Shown here: in pieces, positions 34,793 through 44,400 of the stretch | Layout of the letters: every line of letters begins with the position of its first letter | Numbering within the stretch: the first letter of the stretch is position 1 | Source of the DNA: Deltaproteobacteria bacterium | GTDB lineage: Bacteria > Myxococcota > Kuafuiibacteriia > Kuafuiibacteriales > Kuafuiibacteriaceae | Direction: 5' to 3' | DNA: 64,000 bases | Assembly: GCA_011526105.1 (NCBI GenBank) | Contig: WYAZ01000128.1 | Location: 106,243 to 170,242, forward strand | Notes under the pieces: model-generated | What the model was told of the DNA's origin: nothing | Database searches by the model: none | The model's input: only the letters and a program-made list of their open reading frames with translations | Translations under genes and position numbers: made by a program

Positions 34793-35611
34793 ATGACCTC
34801 AATATGGGTCGGCATGACTCTTTCTGCGGCAAAAACGCTGGATAGACCTGAAGCGGCGCCCAATGGGGCCCTCCGCCTGCGTGGGGGTTCGGTCGTCGGG
34901 CGTCGGCATTTGCTCGAGCAACGAAACTGCCAGGACGCCCTCGTCCTGGGCCGAGGCTCACCCGGCTTGTTCGTGGCCGCGCTCGCGGATGGCTGTTCGG
35001 AGGGTCGCGCGAGCGAGGTCGGCGCCCAGCTCGCGACCCGATTCGCGGTCCGATGGATCGAGCGCTCCTGGAGAGCGCTGCGCCAGACCGCGAGCGAGGA
35101 GATCGCGCGTCTTTTGGAGCGCGCGCTGCTGAGCTACCTGGAGGCCGTCCTCGAGCCCCTCTCGACCGAAGAGAGCCGCGCGCTGCTCATTCGAGACGTC
35201 GCCCTGTTCACGCTCTTCGTCCTCATCGCCGACGAAGACCGGACGATCGTGCTCGGCCTCGGGGACGGGCTCGTGGCGGACATCCACCAGGTCCGCCGCT
35301 TTCTCCCGTCGCGACCGGACCAGCCGGACTACGTCGCGTATCGGCTCCTGCCCAATCTCGCGGGGCCAGCGCGCCTGAGCGCAGTGTACGAGGAGTCGAC
35401 CGACCGTGTGTCCGGGCTGCTCGTGGCCACCGATGGGCTCTTCTCGCTCTCCGACGCGAGGATCCTGACGCTCATCCGTCAGCAGGCGAGCGCATCGAAC
35501 CCGCTCGCGCTCGAACGACAACTCCGCGTGTTCGCCCACCGCAAGCGGCGTCTTCAGGACGACGCCACCGCGTTCCTGCTCGATCGAGAAGGCGGCTCGC
35601 CATGCGTGTAA
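34793..35611 (+). CDS. PP2C-type protein phosphatase (YegK-like)
   Basis: 272 residues from ATG 34793; ATG 34814 is an alternative start and a TTGACG at 34776 may be the -35 of a promoter here. PP2C motifs are complete: NCQDA near residue 47, ALADGCSEG (metal-binding Asp-Gly), VLGLGDGLV, VATDGLFS and QDDATAFLL near the C-terminus. It should remove phosphate from Ser/Thr residues. The gene directly precedes and overlaps (10 bases) the atypical kinase, and with the downstream vWA gene it corresponds to the E. coli YegK/YegI/YegL set. Confidence 0.85.
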   Translation: MTSIWVGMTLSAAKTLDRPEAAPNGALRLRGGSVVGRRHLLEQRNCQDALVLGRGSPGLFVAALADGCSEGRASEVGAQLATRFAVRWIERSWRALRQTASEEIARLLERALLSYLEAVLEPLSTEESRALLIRDVALFTLFVLIADEDRTIVLGLGDGLVADIHQVRRFLPSRPDQPDYVAYRLLPNLAGPARLSAVYEESTDRVSGLLVATDGLFSLSDARILTLIRQQASASNPLALERQLRVFAHRKRRLQDDATAFLLDREGGSPCV

Positions 35612-37398
35612 AGCTGAATGGCTCCATCGTCGTGCTGGGCCCGAGCGACCTGATCGGTCAGGGCGGCGAGGCCTCGGTCTACGCAAAGGACGGCGTGGCG
35701 CTGAAGCTCTATCACCCCGCGACCGATCGGGGTTCGAAGCGGACGCTGCAGCTCCGCTTCGACAAGCTCCGTGCCTTCCCCGCTGATCTGCCGGATCGCG
35801 TCCTCGCGCCACGGGCTCTGGTCACCGACCTTCGGGGCCAGCCTCTGGGCTTTGCCATGCGCCGAGTCTTGGGCGCCAAAGAGCTGTTCGTCAGCAGGCT
35901 TCAGCCCAAGGAGACGCTCACGCTGTTCCTCGGGCTCTACGAGCTGCTCCAGCGAGTCCACGAGAAGCGCGTCGTCGTGGGCGATCTCAACGACGGAAAC
36001 GTGCTGGTCGACGACACCGGGGCCTACCTCATCGACGCCGACTCCATGCAGTTCGGATCGTTTCCGTGCTTGGTCGCCCACGAGAAAACTCTGGCGCCGG
36101 AGTTGTACGGGGTGGACCTCGAGGCCGGTCCAAGTTTTACGACCGGCACCGACTGGTACGCGTTCTCGGTATTGCTCTTCTCGAAGGTGTTTGGCGTCCA
36201 CCCGTTTGGCGGGGTTCACAAGCAGGTGAAGACGCTGCTTCGGCGCATCGAGGCCGGCCACTCGGTGCTGCGACCGGACGTGCGGGTCCCGAAGTCCACC
36301 CTCCCCTTCGAGCTGCTTCCGGATCCGCTGCTCGACTACTTCTCGCGGACCTTTGAGCGCAAGGAGCGCACACCACCCGCGCGCAGCCTGCTCGCAGCGG
36401 AGCTTTCGGCCTGTGCTCGATGCGGCCTCGAACATGCGCGCGCAGCCTGCCCGGCATGCCGGCGTCTGGGGGTCCTCTCCGCCCGCCCGGCGATGCGTCA
36501 CCGGGGCCGGTGCCTCGCCCGAGTGCTCTTCGAGACGAGGGGATCAATCGTGGCCGCCGAAAGCGCCGGCGGACTCCGATACCTCTACCGCGAGGGCGCT
36601 CGGCTCTTCCGAGAAGATAGGCGCCCGCTCGCTCTCGCCGCCACGGAAAGCGATCAAGCTTCGGTCTACTCGCTCGGTCACGCAGAGACGTGGGTGGCCT
36701 CGAGAGACACCGCCCATCTCGTCGGCTCGAACCGCATCCGGCGAACGCTGAGCATCGACCAGGCGCTCGGCGTACCTCTGTTTGGCGGCGAAGGCGGGCA
36801 CGGAGCCTTCGTCTACGACGGCTGGCTCGAAGGCGCAGACTTGCCCCGGCGGCTGGGCCAGGTGGTCCCGGCGGAGGCCCGCATCTTCGCCGGCCATCAG
36901 CTCGGCTACGGTTTCTACCGCGTCGGTCGGCTGACCCATCACTTCCTGTTCTCCCTCCAGCAAGGAGGCTTTCTCAATCTCCCGCTCCCCCCCATCGCAG
37001 GACGAGTCCGATCGGTGCGCGCGACCTTCGACGGTACGGATGTGCTCGTAGAGATCGCGGCGGTGGTAGCGGGTCGGTCGGTGCACCGAATCGCCCTCGT
37101 GGACCGTCACGCCCGTGTCGTGGCGAGCCACGAGGGCGCACCCGAAGACAGCCCACTGCTCCGCCACGCCGGGCGCATCGCGCTCTTTGGGCGAAGGCTC
37201 CTCGTACCCACCGACGATGGCCTGCTCCTTGCCCGGGCCGAGCAAGGCCTCGACCAGTTTGTGGAGGGTCGCGTCTTCACGGAGACCGAACCCTTCGTGT
37301 CCGAGCGCCACGACCTTTACCCCGGACCCAGCGGGTCCGTTTACGTCGCAACCGAGCACGAGCTCATGCAGCTCGAGCTTCAGAAAGAAGGAGTCTGA
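35602..37398 (+). CDS. Atypical Ser/Thr protein kinase (YegI-like) with zinc ribbon and beta-rich C-terminus
   Basis: 598 residues from ATG 35602. Kinase domain (about 1-260): Gly-rich loop IGQGGEASVY, Lys 35 (VALKLY), catalytic loop VVGDLNDGNVLV (Asp 128, Asn 133; the usual HRD His is replaced by Gly) and metal-binding Asp in YLIDADS (in place of DFG). APELYG stands for APE. A four-Cys zinc ribbon follows (Cys 271, 274, 283, 286). The remaining 300 residues are beta-rich and may be a propeller. Overlaps the PP2C gene by 10 bases; the nicotinamidase-like gene starts two bases after it. It should phosphorylate targets reversed by the phosphatase. Confidence 0.82.
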   Translation: MRVKLNGSIVVLGPSDLIGQGGEASVYAKDGVALKLYHPATDRGSKRTLQLRFDKLRAFPADLPDRVLAPRALVTDLRGQPLGFAMRRVLGAKELFVSRLQPKETLTLFLGLYELLQRVHEKRVVVGDLNDGNVLVDDTGAYLIDADSMQFGSFPCLVAHEKTLAPELYGVDLEAGPSFTTGTDWYAFSVLLFSKVFGVHPFGGVHKQVKTLLRRIEAGHSVLRPDVRVPKSTLPFELLPDPLLDYFSRTFERKERTPPARSLLAAELSACARCGLEHARAACPACRRLGVLSARPAMRHRGRCLARVLFETRGSIVAAESAGGLRYLYREGARLFREDRRPLALAATESDQASVYSLGHAETWVASRDTAHLVGSNRIRRTLSIDQALGVPLFGGEGGHGAFVYDGWLEGADLPRRLGQVVPAEARIFAGHQLGYGFYRVGRLTHHFLFSLQQGGFLNLPLPPIAGRVRSVRATFDGTDVLVEIAAVVAGRSVHRIALVDRHARVVASHEGAPEDSPLLRHAGRIALFGRRLLVPTDDGLLLARAEQGLDQFVEGRVFTETEPFVSERHDLYPGPSGSVYVATEHELMQLELQKEGV

Positions 37399-37399
37399 G

Positions 37400-38371
37400 A
37401 TGAAAACACCAGCACCCAGCTACTACGAGCCCTCTCGAGTGGGCGAGATCTACGAAGAACGCAGCGCCCGAGTGGCCGACGAGGCTTGCAGCTTCCGCGA
37501 CCGCATGAAGATTCAGCCCGCGGGCCGCGACCAGCTCAAGATCGCGGCTTTTGGCATCGACTGTCAGATCGGATTTTGCGTGCCCGGCGCGAGCTTGTTC
37601 GTCCCCGGAGCGGTCGACGACACACGCCGGGCGGTGGACTGGATCTACCGCAACGTGGAGCGAATCACGGGCATGCACTTCTCGATGGATACCCATCGAG
37701 TCTTCCAGATCTTCCACCCGAGTTGGTGGACGGACGAAGCCGGCCGTCACCCGCCCCCTTTCACCCCGATCACCGCGGACGAGGTTCGAGCCGGGAAGTG
37801 GATCCCGGTCTCGCACCCCAAGGAGTGCCTCGAGTACTGCCAAAGCCTCGGGGCGAGCGGAAAGTACGTGCTCACGGTCTGGCCTTTCCACACGCTGCTC
37901 GGCGGGGTGAGCCACGCGCTCGTGCCGGCGCTCATGGAGGCGGCGATCTTTCACGCGGTCGCTCGCCGGCGTCAGACCCACTTTGAGACCAAGGGCACCC
38001 ACGCGATGACCGAGAACTACTCGGTGCTCTCACCGGAGGTCGAGGTGCTCGGAGGGCGATCGGTGGGATCCTTCAACGCCCCGTTCTTCCAGATGCTGCT
38101 CGAGTACGATCGCATCTACGTCTTTGGGCAGGCGAAGTCTCACTGCGTGCTCGCCACGCTCAAGGACATCGCGCTGCACATCGAGCAGACGGATCGAAGC
38201 CTCGCGGACAAGATCTATATCCTCGAGGACGCGATGAGCCCGGTCCCGGCACCGCCCATCAATCCGCTGCCGCCGAGCTTGGACTTCCCGCGGATCGCAG
38301 ACGAAGGCATCGAGGCCTTTCGGAAGGCGGGTATGCACATCGTGAAGACCAGCGATCCCATCGCCGCTTGA
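37400..38371 (+). CDS. Nicotinamidase/isochorismatase-fold hydrolase
   Basis: 323 residues with a strong AAGGAG ribosome-binding site. All catalytic pieces of the nicotinamidase class are visible: Asp 54 (FGIDCQIGF), Lys 198 (FETKGTHA) and Cys 249 (GQAKSHCVLATLKD); metal ligands Asp 97, His 99 and His 106 (MDTHRVFQIFHP). It is over 100 residues longer than PncA, with an N-terminal extension and inserts, so its substrate may be nicotinamide or a related amide. The position inside the phosphatase/kinase/vWA operon, within 4 kb of pncA and before nrtR, ties it to NAD metabolism. Confidence 0.78.
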   Translation: MKTPAPSYYEPSRVGEIYEERSARVADEACSFRDRMKIQPAGRDQLKIAAFGIDCQIGFCVPGASLFVPGAVDDTRRAVDWIYRNVERITGMHFSMDTHRVFQIFHPSWWTDEAGRHPPPFTPITADEVRAGKWIPVSHPKECLEYCQSLGASGKYVLTVWPFHTLLGGVSHALVPALMEAAIFHAVARRRQTHFETKGTHAMTENYSVLSPEVEVLGGRSVGSFNAPFFQMLLEYDRIYVFGQAKSHCVLATLKDIALHIEQTDRSLADKIYILEDAMSPVPAPPINPLPPSLDFPRIADEGIEAFRKAGMHIVKTSDPIAA

Positions 38372-38404
38372 ACATCCACAGAGAGAAAGAAGGAGAAGAT
38401 CGTC

Positions 38405-39193
38405 ATGACTGATCGCGAATCCGTAGAAGGCAGAATCCAGGGGGCGGTGGAAGACGGGGTGCTCAGCCCCGAGAGCGCGTCCTTGTTGTCCGGACATCTA
38501 GGTCCCGTTGTGGTGGCCGGGGCCGCCGGTTACGACGTGGAGAACCTCACCGCGAGCGACGTCACTCTGGTGACGCTGCTCGTCGATCAGTCCTCGAGCA
38601 TCGCCGGCCGAGATCTCGAGGACGCGGTGCGAGGGGGGCAGTCCATGCTCGTCGACTCGATGGCCGCGAGCCGCGAGAGGGAAGGTATCCTCGTGGCGCT
38701 TTGGACCTTCGACGACGCGCACCGAGCGCTCCACTCCTATGTGCCGGTGGAGCAAGCCACACGCCTGGACCGGACGAACTATCGAAGCACCGGCTCCACC
38801 GCGCTCTACGATACCTGGTGTGATGCGCTGGCCTCGAACGTGGCCTACGCGCAGCAGCTTCGAGACGCGGGGACGCTGTGCCGGAGCGTCGTGGTGGTTG
38901 TCACCGACGGGGAGGACACGTCCTCGAAGCGAACCGCGGGCGAGTGTGCGCGGCTCTCGAAGGATCTGTTGGCTTCCGAGCAGTTTGTGCTCGCCTTCGT
39001 GGGGGTCGGCCCGGATGCGAACTTCCGAGCCGTCGCACGCTCGATGGGCATCCCGGACGGTTCCATCCTCGAGGAGAAGGCGACTACCACGAGTGCGCTT
39101 CGGAGCGTGTTCCAGATGGTGAGCCAGTCGACCATCCGGGCGTCTCAGGGTCGGATCCAACCCGGGCCTTCGGTGGGCTTCTTCGGACCTTAG
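38405..39193 (+). CDS. Cytoplasmic vWA-domain protein (YegL/TerY-like)
   Basis: 262 residues, GAAGGAG ribosome-binding site 9 bases before ATG 38405. The MIDAS motif is DQSSSI (Asp 61, Ser 63, Ser 65), completed by STGSTALYD and [10 protein letters not shown]. No signal peptide, so cytoplasmic. The first 50 residues and the Gly-rich end are extra. TerY-like vWA proteins form the scaffold of phosphatase/kinase/vWA triads, here together with the PP2C and the atypical kinase. Confidence 0.83.
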   Translation: MTDRESVEGRIQGAVEDGVLSPESASLLSGHLGPVVVAGAAGYDVENLTASDVTLVTLLVDQSSSIAGRDLEDAVRGGQSMLVDSMAASREREGILVALWTFDDAHRALHSYVPVEQATRLDRTNYRSTGSTALYDTWCDALASNVAYAQQLRDAGTLCRSVVVVVTDGEDTSSKRTAGECARLSKDLLASEQFVLAFVGVGPDANFRAVARSMGIPDGSILEEKATTTSALRSVFQMVSQSTIRASQGRIQPGPSVGFFGP

Positions 39194-39227
39194 CGCGGCT
39201 GCTCGGCCTGTGTTAGACGGGCGCTGC

Positions 39228-39959
39228 ATGGCTCGAAAGAAGCGCGACGAGGCCGCGATCGACGCCGCGGCGGCGGAGCTGATGCGATACCCGCGCGCCG
39301 CGGTCGCGGTCGATCTCGTGGTCTTCACGATCATCGACGCCGATCTGAAGGTGCTGCTCATTCGCCGGGGCGAGCCACCCTTCGAGGGTGCCTGGGCCCT
39401 GCCCGGAGGTTTTGTCCGGGTGGGCCCCTCGCACCGCGAACAGGGCGAGGCCCTCGACGACGCGGCGCGAAGAGAGCTGAACGAGGAGACCGGACTCCCC
39501 CCGGGATCCGTGTACCTCGAGCAGCTCTACACCTTCGGCGAATCAGAGCGAGATCCCAGGGCGCGGGTGATCTCCATCGCGTACTACGCGCTCGTGCGCC
39601 CCACCTTGGCGCCCCTCGTGCGCGCCGGCGGAGACGCCCAACACGCGGGCTGGTGCTCGATCTCGGAGGCGAAGAGCCGCTCTTTGGCCTTCGACCACGC
39701 AAAGATCCTCGACACCGCGCTCTCGAGGATTCGGGGTAAGATCGACTACAGCAACATCGCCTTCGAATTGGTGCCTGACACCTTTAGCATCCCGGAGCTT
39801 CGCGCGGTGCACGAGGTCATCAAGGGCACGAGCTACGACCCCGGCAACTTTCGGCGGCGGTTCAAGCGCATGCTCACCGACGGCATCATCGCGCCGGCGC
39901 CCGGCAAGCGCATCACCGGGACCAAACCAGCCAAGGTCTATCGCTTCCAGGGGCGTTAG
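39228..39959 (+). CDS. nrtR: NrtR-type Nudix/winged-helix transcriptional regulator
   Basis: 243 residues from ATG 39228. N-terminal Nudix domain (about 20-150) with LPGGFVRVG and [12 protein letters not shown], but eight residues are inserted inside the Nudix box so hydrolase activity is doubtful. C-terminal winged helix (about 160-240: [39 protein letters not shown]) is that of NrtR, a repressor of NAD synthesis and salvage genes that responds to ADP-ribose. It closes the NAD locus; pncB-prs-pncA lies 6-9 kb upstream on the same strand and is the likely target. Its stop overlaps the convergent oxidase stop. Confidence 0.85.
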   Translation: MARKKRDEAAIDAAAAELMRYPRAAVAVDLVVFTIIDADLKVLLIRRGEPPFEGAWALPGGFVRVGPSHREQGEALDDAARRELNEETGLPPGSVYLEQLYTFGESERDPRARVISIAYYALVRPTLAPLVRAGGDAQHAGWCSISEAKSRSLAFDHAKILDTALSRIRGKIDYSNIAFELVPDTFSIPELRAVHEVIKGTSYDPGNFRRRFKRMLTDGIIAPAPGKRITGTKPAKVYRFQGR

Positions 39960-41098
39960 GGCGCCCGATCTGAGCTCAACCGGCTCGCCGACAAAAAGCC
40001 AATGGGGTGCGCACTGCGCCCGTCCATCGCGAGCTCGGCGAGTGCCTCGCCGAGCACCGTCACCATCTTGAATCCGTGCCCGGACAGCCCCGCCGCAAAC
40101 ACGACCGATTCATGCTCTGGGTGTCGATCCACGATGAAGTGCTGATCCGGGCTGACCGTGTACATACACACCGCGTGACGCTGAACACCGCCGCTGACCC
40201 CCACGAGCGAGCGCCGAACGAAGCTCGCCACTCGCTCGGTCTCGTTCGGCCACTGGCTGCGGTCGATCAAGAGTGGATCGTCGACCGACGCGCCGCCGGT
40301 GTGCTCGGCGACCTTGATGATGCCAGGCTCGAGCGACGGAAAGCCGTAGAAGACCCCTGCGTCCGTTTCGTATAGAAAGACCGGCGCCCCCTCCGAGGCC
40401 GACCAGTTTGAACTCGCACCACCAAACCAATAGAGCGGCTTGCGCAGGACCTGAAGAGAGAGCGACGGCAGAGAACACCCAAGCAAGGCTGTGGACCACG
40501 CCCCAGCCGCAATGACCAACCGGGCGGCGCGATGCACCCCCGCGTCGGTCTCCACACGCACCCCCTCACCCTCAGCTCGCCAGCGGATGACCGTTTCGAG
40601 TCGGGTCTGGGCGCCTAGCCGCTCGGCTTCGGTGACCATGCTTCGCACGCAAGCCTCGGGACGAAGAATCCCGCCGGTGGGTTCATAGACCGCGACGGAG
40701 GCCTCCGGACACCTCAGCATCGGATATCGGCGGCGCAGCTCCGAGGGCGTGAGCGTCTCAACGGAGATCTGATGTTTGGCGGAGGCTTTCAGCACGCCGG
40801 AGACAACCTCGCCCTCCGGGGCCCCGATCTGCACGAGCCCGGTGGGGATGAAGAGTGCTCGTCCCGCCGCGCGTTCCAGCTCAGTCCACAATTCGTAGGA
40901 GCGGAGCAAGAGGGGAACGTAGTCCTCGTGCTCGAAGTACGCCTGCCGGATGACGCGCGTCTCGCCGTGGCTGCTCCCACGATCGTGACCCGCAGGAAAC
41001 CGGTCGATCCCCAGGACGCGCTGCCCGCGCTTTGCGAGTGCCCACAGCGCCGCGCTTCCCACCGCGCCGGTGCCGAGGACGATCGCATCGTAGCTCAT
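39956..41098 (-). CDS. FAD-dependent amine oxidase (sarcosine oxidase/SolA-like)
   Basis: 380 residues. Rossmann FAD-binding N-terminus [20 protein letters not shown] and [21 protein letters not shown]. The covalent FAD-attachment Cys is in [15 protein letters not shown], followed by [20 protein letters not shown], both typical of monomeric sarcosine oxidase and N-methyltryptophan oxidase. It oxidises a secondary amine, releasing hydrogen peroxide; substrate not predictable. It starts four bases after the stop of the small 103-residue gene, on the same strand. Confidence 0.85.
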   Translation of the reverse strand: MSYDAIVLGTGAVGSAALWALAKRGQRVLGIDRFPAGHDRGSSHGETRVIRQAYFEHEDYVPLLLRSYELWTELERAAGRALFIPTGLVQIGAPEGEVVSGVLKASAKHQISVETLTPSELRRRYPMLRCPEASVAVYEPTGGILRPEACVRSMVTEAERLGAQTRLETVIRWRAEGEGVRVETDAGVHRAARLVIAAGAWSTALLGCSLPSLSLQVLRKPLYWFGGASSNWSASEGAPVFLYETDAGVFYGFPSLEPGIIKVAEHTGGASVDDPLLIDRSQWPNETERVASFVRRSLVGVSGGVQRHAVCMYTVSPDQHFIVDRHPEHESVVFAAGLSGHGFKMVTVLGEALAELAMDGRSAHPIGFLSASRLSSDRAP

Positions 41099-41102
41099 GC
41101 GC

Positions 41103-41414
41103 TCACCGCGGGAAGTGTCGGTAGAACTCTTGAACGGCCTCGGTGCTGGAGAACGGCCGATGCCCCGTCACCTGATCACGCACGTGGGCTTCGTAGATCT
41201 CTATCGTGAGACGTCGAAGCTGGTAGCTCGCACGCTCGGTCACGACGCGGAGCCCGTCCGGGAGATCCTCGAAGCTCTTCACCTCGAAGGCCCTGTCGCG
41301 CGAGGTATCGAACCACTCGAGGAGACCGTCGTGAAGCTTCGCGTCGAGCGCGAGCATCACCGAGGAATCCTCCGAGCTCTCTACGAAGTACGCGGTGTCG
41401 GGCAACAACGGCAT
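41103..41414 (-). CDS. Small acidic protein, possible partner of the large ART-like protein
   Basis: 103 residues from ATG 41414, which overlaps the stop of the large protein gene by four bases (ATGA), chosen over an upstream ATG at 41516. No signal peptide or membrane segment. The second half has mixed helix/strand (LRRLTIEIYEAHVRDQV). No family recognised. A small gene translationally coupled directly behind a putative effector is the usual position of an immunity protein or chaperone, which is the inference here. Confidence 0.6.
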   Translation of the reverse strand: MPLLPDTAYFVESSEDSSVMLALDAKLHDGLLEWFDTSRDRAFEVKSFEDLPDGLRVVTERASYQLRRLTIEIYEAHVRDQVTGHRPFSSTEAVQEFYRHFPR

Positions 41415-44400
41415 CACTTCTTCACCCGTGCCGCCGTGAGACGAGCCTTCCACTCCTCGGAGAGGTTCGGGATGCGCTTCATCACCGCCTCGAGGACTGG
41501 CTCGGTCCAGTTCCACGCGGGTAAGGCCAGCTCAACCGCGGCCAGCGCCGCGTCGTCTGGGTGATCCTCGCCTTGAAAGAGCAGCCACTTGGCACCGGCC
41601 GGGAGCTCCGCATACGTCGGCTGATCCGCGTAGGAGGGACTGCCATAGTAGTAGCTCACCGCGTTGATCGTCGACTTGATGAGCTCGGCCGCCGACGCAC
41701 CGTCGAGTCCAATCGAAGCGAGCGTCGCCTTCGAGTTCGTGAGAAGGCCGATGAACGGGAGTTCGTTCGCTCCCAGCGCGGCCTTCGCCCCTTTGCGGAG
41801 CAGCCAGTCCGCCACCGCGGGTCCGTGGGCGTCGGTTCGAGCCTGGAGCAAGCCGACGACCTCGGCGATGGCGTTGGTCTGAAGGTCGAGCTTCCCAAGA
41901 GGGTTTGTGTCCCCTTTGAGGACCTCATCGAAGACGGGAAGCAGATCTTGGGTGGCGTCGAGGAGGATCTGGCGCCCCTCCAGCCCGAAGAATGCGAGAG
42001 CCGCGGTCTTGGTTGCTTCATGGCCGAGCACCTTGACGAGCTCGCGCCGCTCCTCGGCGGAAAGCGGCAGCTGCGCGGGGTTGCCAGCATCCCTGGCTCG
42101 GCCGAGCAGGTGCTTCGCCTCGTGGGCGCTGCTTTCCAGCAGCGCCTTCACGACCGCGACTCGATGCGCCGAGAGCTCCGGCGGGCCACGCAAGAGACTC
42201 ATGAGCTGAAGGGCGCCTCGGCCCTTGATTTCCTGCAACGCGCCCGAAATGAACGCGGTGGCGTCCTCCACTTGATAAAGACCTGCGAGCGACGGAAGCC
42301 GCTCGAGGAACTCGGACCTCTGCAGGAGACGTAGGGCGCCGCGTTCGAGGACATCGCGAACATACGGAGTGATCTCTCCACCCGACTTCGCGAGCAGGGT
42401 GTCGACGACGGACAACCAACGCTCTTGGTCGTACTGGTTGAAGTCGAGCTTGGTGCCATGGTGGGCGACGAGTCGATCGAGGAGCGGCTGGTGGCCGAGC
42501 TTCAGAATCACGTCCGGGACCTGACCGAGCAGGTACTTCTTGATTGCTGAGCCCTCGGCCATGCCCTGGAAGAGCGTCTCGAGCGCCGGACCGTCGAGCG
42601 CGAGCTCGGGCTTGGCGTCGAGGCCCTGCCGCAGCAAGGCGAGGGTACTGGCGTGGTCCGCCTCGATGAGCCGCGACTCGAGGGCGGCGCGGGCCTCCGG
42701 CTCGAGCTTCTGCGCGGCATATAGATGCAGACGCGGGCTCGGTTCACCGGCGACCAGCTTGGCGACCTCAGAGGTGAGAAAAGCCGCCGGATCCTCCGGC
42801 TGAACGAGCGGGTGCGACGCGAGGAATGAGAGGAAGCCGTCGTGGCGTTGCTGGGCCAAGCTTTGAGCTCGAACATCGATGGCCAGGTCGAAGAGCTTCT
42901 TCGCGCCCCCCCCGCTCGCAGACCCCAGGGCGCGATAGATGCGGACCCAAGTGTCGTCGCTGAGCCCGAAGGGGGAAGAGTGAGAGCTGAAGGTCTTGCG
43001 CCTGGCGTCGAGCAACTCGAAGGCCTTCTCCGACTGCGAACGGAAGAGCGCCTCCGGCATGCTGGAGACGAGCTGGTCGAGCGAGATCTTTCCGGCATCG
43101 CCTTTGGCGGCGAGCGCATCGATGACCGCATCGAGCCCTGCACCCAAAGCGAGCTCACCGCGAAGCCTGGCCGCCTTGAAGAGGGCGGTTCGAAGCGGAG
43201 CATTGTCGCCGAGAATGATCTCAGTCTCGAGCTCGGCCCGGGCCGACCCCTCGAGAGGTCCTTCGATCAAGAACCACGTGAGGGGGGCGAGGTTGCCGTC
43301 GCTCGCCTTTTGTTTGGCGTCCGCGAGAAAGGCCGGGAGGTCGCTGCTATCGTAGGGTGCTTCGCCGAAGATGAGGAACTTCGGCGAGAGCACGACGAAG
43401 TCCTCGAGCGCGAGCCCGTTGTGAGGCTCGTAGCCCTTCTCCTTAAGGAACTTGAGCAGCTTGCCTCGGGCTTCCTCGCTGGTCGCGATGACCCGCAGTA
43501 TGTTCTCGGGCCGATTGCCGGCAGTGAAGATCAGCTCGTTGGTGGTCTTGTAGGTGCCGCCCGCGCCGATGGCCGCGACGAGGCCAAGGCCGAAGTTCTG
43601 CTTGCTGTCGAGCTCGAAGCGCTTCCCGAAGTAGTCGCCGTTCCAGCCGTAGAAATCGGTTCGACCGAGCTGCCCGGGCGTCTGCAGTAACTTATACGTG
43701 CGGCCGGTCCAACCCTGCTCGCTGTAGATCGAGTCTTGGGTGACCAGCCGGGTGAAGACCCCCACCGCTCCGCCGGTACCGAAGTCGGAGTTCGTGCTCA
43801 TGCCCTCGATGATGAGGCCATCCTTGTAGCGCTCGAGAGACGACTTCTGGCCGTGCATCAGGATGGAGTGAACGTGTTCCGGCGCGGTCACCGTCGAGTA
43901 GAGGTACCGCGCACCCGCCTTCCCCATCTCCTTGGCCTGCTCCGGGTCCACCGCCGCAAAGTGACCCGAGTAGACCTCCTCATAACGAATGCCGGCGATT
44001 CGCTCCTTGCTGTAGCCAGCCGCTTCGAGCGCGGCCTCCACATCGGCGACACTGAGCTTGTCGAGTTCGCCCTTGGAGAACTCCGCGGCCTTCGCGTTGT
44101 CGGCCTGCCAGAGCGCGTGCATGAGCGCGTTGACCTTCTTGCTCTTCGCCGTGGGCGGCGCGAACAAAGGCGCAAGTCCCAACTCCTTGGTCAGCCCATC
44201 GAGTTGCTTGGTGCAGGTCGCGTCATCACCCTTCAGATGGATGCGAACGAGACCACGCACCGCGAGGGCTGCGCGCTCGTGTACGACTTCGATGCGGCCT
44301 CCCTTCTGGCCTTCGAGCGAGAGGACCCAGGCTTGATCCTGCGCGTCAGAGTCTGGGGGCGCACGGTGCGAGCTATGCTTGATCTGCGCGCGCGCCGAGC

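Noticed and set aside
34776..34805. TTGACG followed by CAATAT as a promoter for the PP2C gene
   Set aside because: The -10 match is weak and would overlap the likely start codon at 34793; kept only as a remark on the start choice.
39770..39790. GGTGCCTGACACCTTT, similar to the repeat core
   Set aside because: Falls in the conserved LVPDTFS part of nrtR and differs from the core; probably chance.
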